The notes under the pieces: generated by a model
Databases searched by the model: none
The model's input: only the letters and a program-made list of their open reading frames with translations
Told to the model about the DNA's origin: nothing
Assembly (NCBI RefSeq): GCF_037975245.1
Contig: NC_092571.1
Span: 24,752,564 to 24,816,563, forward strand
Direction: 5' to 3'
From: Apostichopus japonicus
Taxonomy: Eukaryota; Echinodermata; Holothuroidea; Aspidochirotida; Stichopodidae
Length of the DNA: 64,000 nucleotides
Shown here: in pieces, positions 60,986-64,000 of the stretch
Position numbering within the stretch: the stretch's first letter is position 1
Layout of the letters: every line of letters begins with the position of its first letter
Translations under genes and position numbers: made by a program

Positions 60986-62904
60986 GTATTGTGTAGTACT
61001 GTAAGGAGGACATTCACATATACAGTTTTTTAATTGTCTTTTCATTAACTCTGTACTGTACATACCATAGTGTGTACTGTAGTTTATTCTTGATCACAAG
61101 ATGTTTAGCTATATATATCTATAGGCTCATTAGTGTTACATTGCACATTGTAGGAACTATTGTAGACTTAATTCTAAAGGCTTACTACAGTACTGTATAA
61201 ATGTAAAAACTAAATTAGGTAATGAACACAAAAAGGATGGAAAGTTGATCTGTGTATTGTATAGCATTCAGGAAATAATTTCATCTTCATTTTTTTTTTT
61301 TTTTTTTTTTTTTTTTGGTAGCAATTTTTAAAAAGCTCTTAATTCTGTCTCTTATAAAATACTATGGTTCACTGCATGTGGACAAAAAAAATGATGTTCA
61401 TGTACATCTGTCCACTTGGCCTTTAGCATCGTAGTTTGGGATGTAGTACGGGATAAATGATTCCCGGAAAATAAAATCTTCAAATCAGCTTTAAAAGTGC
61501 TCTTTAATACTGACTCAGGTAATTTTAAAGTGAGAAAATAGGGAAGTTAATTTTTTATATTCCTGACATAATGTTACTGAACTTGGCTTCACAATACTGG
61601 AGCATTGATGTGATTTTAATGTACAACTTTTCCCAATTATGTTAACATTCAGTTCCAGACAGTATTTAGTACCAAAAATATTAATGTTTAGTGCACATCG
61701 CTTTGAGAGCTGTTCAGTTAATTCTGTTGTCTATAGGAAAAGGGAGATACCCATGCCACTAATATTGCATGATTATCACATAGACTGTAATATTGTTTCC
61801 TTTGGAACGTAATAAGAACTTAATTTGTTGCAAGCACAAAAACGGTAAAGTATTGTAATTTAATTTTGCAACAGTAAGTTAATGCAATTCACAAACATGC
61901 TATAATTTTAAAGCAGCTGTTTTTCATTTCATCTGCAATTTTAATTTTTTTTACCGAACCAACACAGTATAACTGATAATGCAAATTGATCAATCTTCAA
62001 ACGAACACGCCCTGCTCAAGGTCGATTGTATTCATCAAAAATATGAAGATTATTGAGTGAGTAATTGATGAATTGTAATCCTCTTCGAAGCATTTAGCCA
62101 CCCATTCTCTTTTCAAACTAGTATTAGTCACAGCTAGCAAATAAAAATTTCCAAAGATTCAACTTTTCCTCTCCAATGTTTGAAACGATTTAATTGACGA
62201 GTCATGGGAATGATCTACTGTACACAGTGTTGGAGTTTGGTATTGAATAGCATAGAAAACTGTAATAATCAGCAAAACATTTTACCGCATTTTACTTGCA
62301 CTGTATTGGACATGAGTAAAGCAAGTCTCTTAGGAAAATCTATGGGGTAAATTTTTTGTTCTGTACTCGCTTGGCAATCATTTGAACAACTACAACCAAT
62401 TCTTGTAAGTACATGTGATTTCTGTCCTTTTTTCATCTACGACAAATTTAAGCTCTTAGGATCACTTGTTACTAAAACAAAAAGTACTCCTACAATGTTG
62501 CTCTTTTCACACCTGTCTGGTGTATTTGATTTTGCCATCAAACACAAGTAAGTACATAATGAGATTACCTTCCCTATGAATTGTGAGTGGCTTTTTCAAC
62601 AATGTTAAAGTGGCTGTATTCTATCTAGAAATCTCTCAATTCAACACTTTGGCACGTATAGTTTTCAATCAATTCATTACTGACTGACTTAAAGGGACAT
62701 ACAGAGTCATTGATTGTGACTACCAATATTCATTGTAGACTGCCTGCCTTTCTTATGGATGGCACCATGAAAAACTTCTGATACAAACCTTGTCACAACA
62801 TCAATATTGTGTAAGCAGATGCATTTCAAAACTGTTAGATATTGTTTATAACTGGAGGGATTGTCTTTGGGACAGGTTATCATTGACCAGGGGTAATATA
62901 AAGT
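60986..62904. other. Non-coding, nothing recognised
   Basis: Poly-T tract at about 61291-61316. No exon supported. Confidence 0.35.
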
Positions 62905-62972
62905 CTTAAAGCGCTTTGAGACCTATCACTGGTGTAAAGCGCTATATAAAAATCAAATATTATTATATTATA
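62905..62972 (+). mobile_element. 3' tail of a non-LTR or SINE-like element
   Basis: AAAGCGCTTTGAGACC, then GGTGTAAAGCGCTATATAAAA, then an ATT-rich tail. The same layout is found on the minus strand at about 12800-12850. Upstream boundary unknown. Confidence 0.5.
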
Positions 62973-63188
62973 ACTCTTTTGTGTATGATACTTTTTGACC
63001 AGCTTTCAAATACTTCTCCATTGTCCCTTTAAGGAAACCTCCTCCCTTCCTGTCAACTACAGTACCCCCCCCCCCTTTTCTTCAACCTACAACATGGTAG
63101 CATTAAGTTTGCAGTTTGTTAAATGTAGCATCTCAATCCTGCAGAAATTTTGCTGCAAAATGGATATAAGTGCTTGTTCCCTTTAAAG

Positions 63189-63475
63189 TTAGACATCACA
63201 GACTGCAGCGTGGTTAGTGGAAAGGCAAATATATCCACAAAAAGTGATAGAATCTGCAATGTTCAAAGCATTGCTGCTTGAGCCTTTTTGGCCTTGTACA
63301 AATAGCACATTTTTGTGTTGTCCTAGTACCTCTTCAGCAATCTGGGCACATTGTTTGTTCTTCTTACTGTTGACTAAAGTCTTGGCGTCTGTTTGCAGAT
63401 CAAGCTGAATATTTGTGTTGACTTCTGCCGTCAGTCTTTTTTTTTTGCTCGGTTTGCGTGTGTTGTGTTGCGGTA
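63189..63475 (-). CDS. Candidate terminal exon with nuclear-localisation-like cluster, unrecognised
   Basis: The minus-strand frame has no ATG but is open for about 105 codons up to a stop at 63189-63191. A plausible acceptor CATTGCAG ends at 63476, leaving 95 codons in phase 1. It begins PQHNTRKPSKKKRLTAEV, a basic cluster like a nuclear localisation signal. LDLQTDAKTLVNSKKNKQ and AQIAEEVLGQHKNVLFVQGQ follow. Codon use and helix pattern look genuine. No family recognised; alternatives are a retroposed fragment or chance. Confidence 0.35.
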
Positions 63476-63520
63476 CTGCAATGGATGAGGCACTAACTGA
63501 TCATTAACAACGCCCTTATG

Positions 63521-63534
63521 GTAACCATGGCAAT
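63521..63534 (-). promoter_or_regulatory. RFX X-box-like site
   Basis: On the minus strand it reads ATTGCCATGGTTAC, which differs from the classical X-box palindrome GTTGCCATGGTTAC only at the first base. It lies 46 bases upstream of the candidate minus-strand exon at 63475. Confidence 0.4.
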
Positions 63535-64000
63535 GAAAAGTGCTGTTGGTTGTGAGTTATAGTGTTACATTACTGAATGAAATAAGAGCTAGTCATTCTA
63601 ATTAAGTGATGCTATCAATATTTGAAAGAATTCTTTTTCTTTAACGGGGTACAGTATGTATTATAAGAGAGTGAATGAAGAATTGAACCCTGACTGGCTG
63701 ACACCGATATTTGTAATAGGAAATGGAGTCTGGTTGCAACATTCTTTGGTATGCTCTGGTTCACAAGTATTCTAAATCTCTTAGTGTATGAGATTTTAAC
63801 ATTGCAGTGGGCTAGTGAAGAAATCATCCATCTAAGTTTATATGGGGAAATGAAATTTAAGCAAACTAATCTATATTCTGTGAAGTACTGATCTTGCAAG
63901 GATCTATTCGGTGTGATGTCCTTTTGCCCTTTTCTCATTTGGTCCCTTGTTACAGTTAGTTTGGTCCTTACTTGGCACAATGGACCAAACCAAGCTACGT
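63535..64000. other. Window end, nothing recognised
   Basis: A minus-strand frame of 121 codons exists here but has no family signature or supporting splice context, so I do not call it. Confidence 0.3.

Noticed and set aside
63615-63980. 121-codon minus-strand frame at the window end
   Set aside because: No recognisable motif and no splice context; length is within what this amount of DNA gives by chance.

Overview
This is nuclear DNA of an invertebrate animal, most likely a marine deuterostome. An echinoderm, perhaps a sea cucumber, is my best guess but is not proven. The base composition is AT-rich. Genes are split by GT-AG introns. Intergenic DNA carries many poly-G/poly-C tracts, AT microsatellites and a recurrent TAGGCCTA word. 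Transposable elements include a Penelope-like element with hammerhead motifs, several short hAT-type elements and non-LTR retrotransposon tails. There is no bacterial-style gene packing, and most short open frames are noise.

Five protein-coding loci can be supported. (1) 1-1024, minus: the 5' part of a secreted or membrane immunoglobulin-superfamily protein, cut by the window edge. (2) 4575-8787, minus: a complete seven-exon BCAS2/SPF27 gene (PRP19 splicing complex). (3) 10185-12047, plus: an intronless BTB-BACK-Kelch gene, closest to KLHL26, head-to-head with BCAS2. (4) 26561-39918, plus: a five-exon WFDC1/ps20-like WAP-domain gene with very large introns. (5) 43456-48607, minus: a seven-exon PEX2 gene (peroxisomal RING E3 ligase). 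All exon joins in BCAS2, WFDC1 and PEX2 were checked by hand for splice dinucleotides and reading phase. A sixth gene begins on the plus strand at 58753, with only its first exon clear. Several weaker exon-like segments lie at 17.2-17.5, 50.8-58.4 and 63.2-63.5 kb.

Mobile DNA: 14692-16480 is a Penelope-like retroelement (reverse transcriptase plus GIY-YIG endonuclease). Two perfectly identical 318-bp arms in inverted orientation flank it, and each arm holds a hammerhead ribozyme core. Three hAT-type non-autonomous elements have 8-bp target-site duplications that match exactly: 21165-23061, 32214-33435 and 33678-34044. The first two contain further nested hAT-like insertions. Truncated non-LTR retrotransposon tails occur at about 7.2, 20.5 and 40.5 kb, with tail-like pieces at 12.8 and 62.9 kb. 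Unclassified dispersed and tandem repeats fill much of the rest.

The genes are ordinary housekeeping or signalling loci with no obvious functional link to one another. The most interesting material is the structure of the Penelope element, the layered hAT cluster inside WFDC1 intron 2, and the unrecognised candidate exons.
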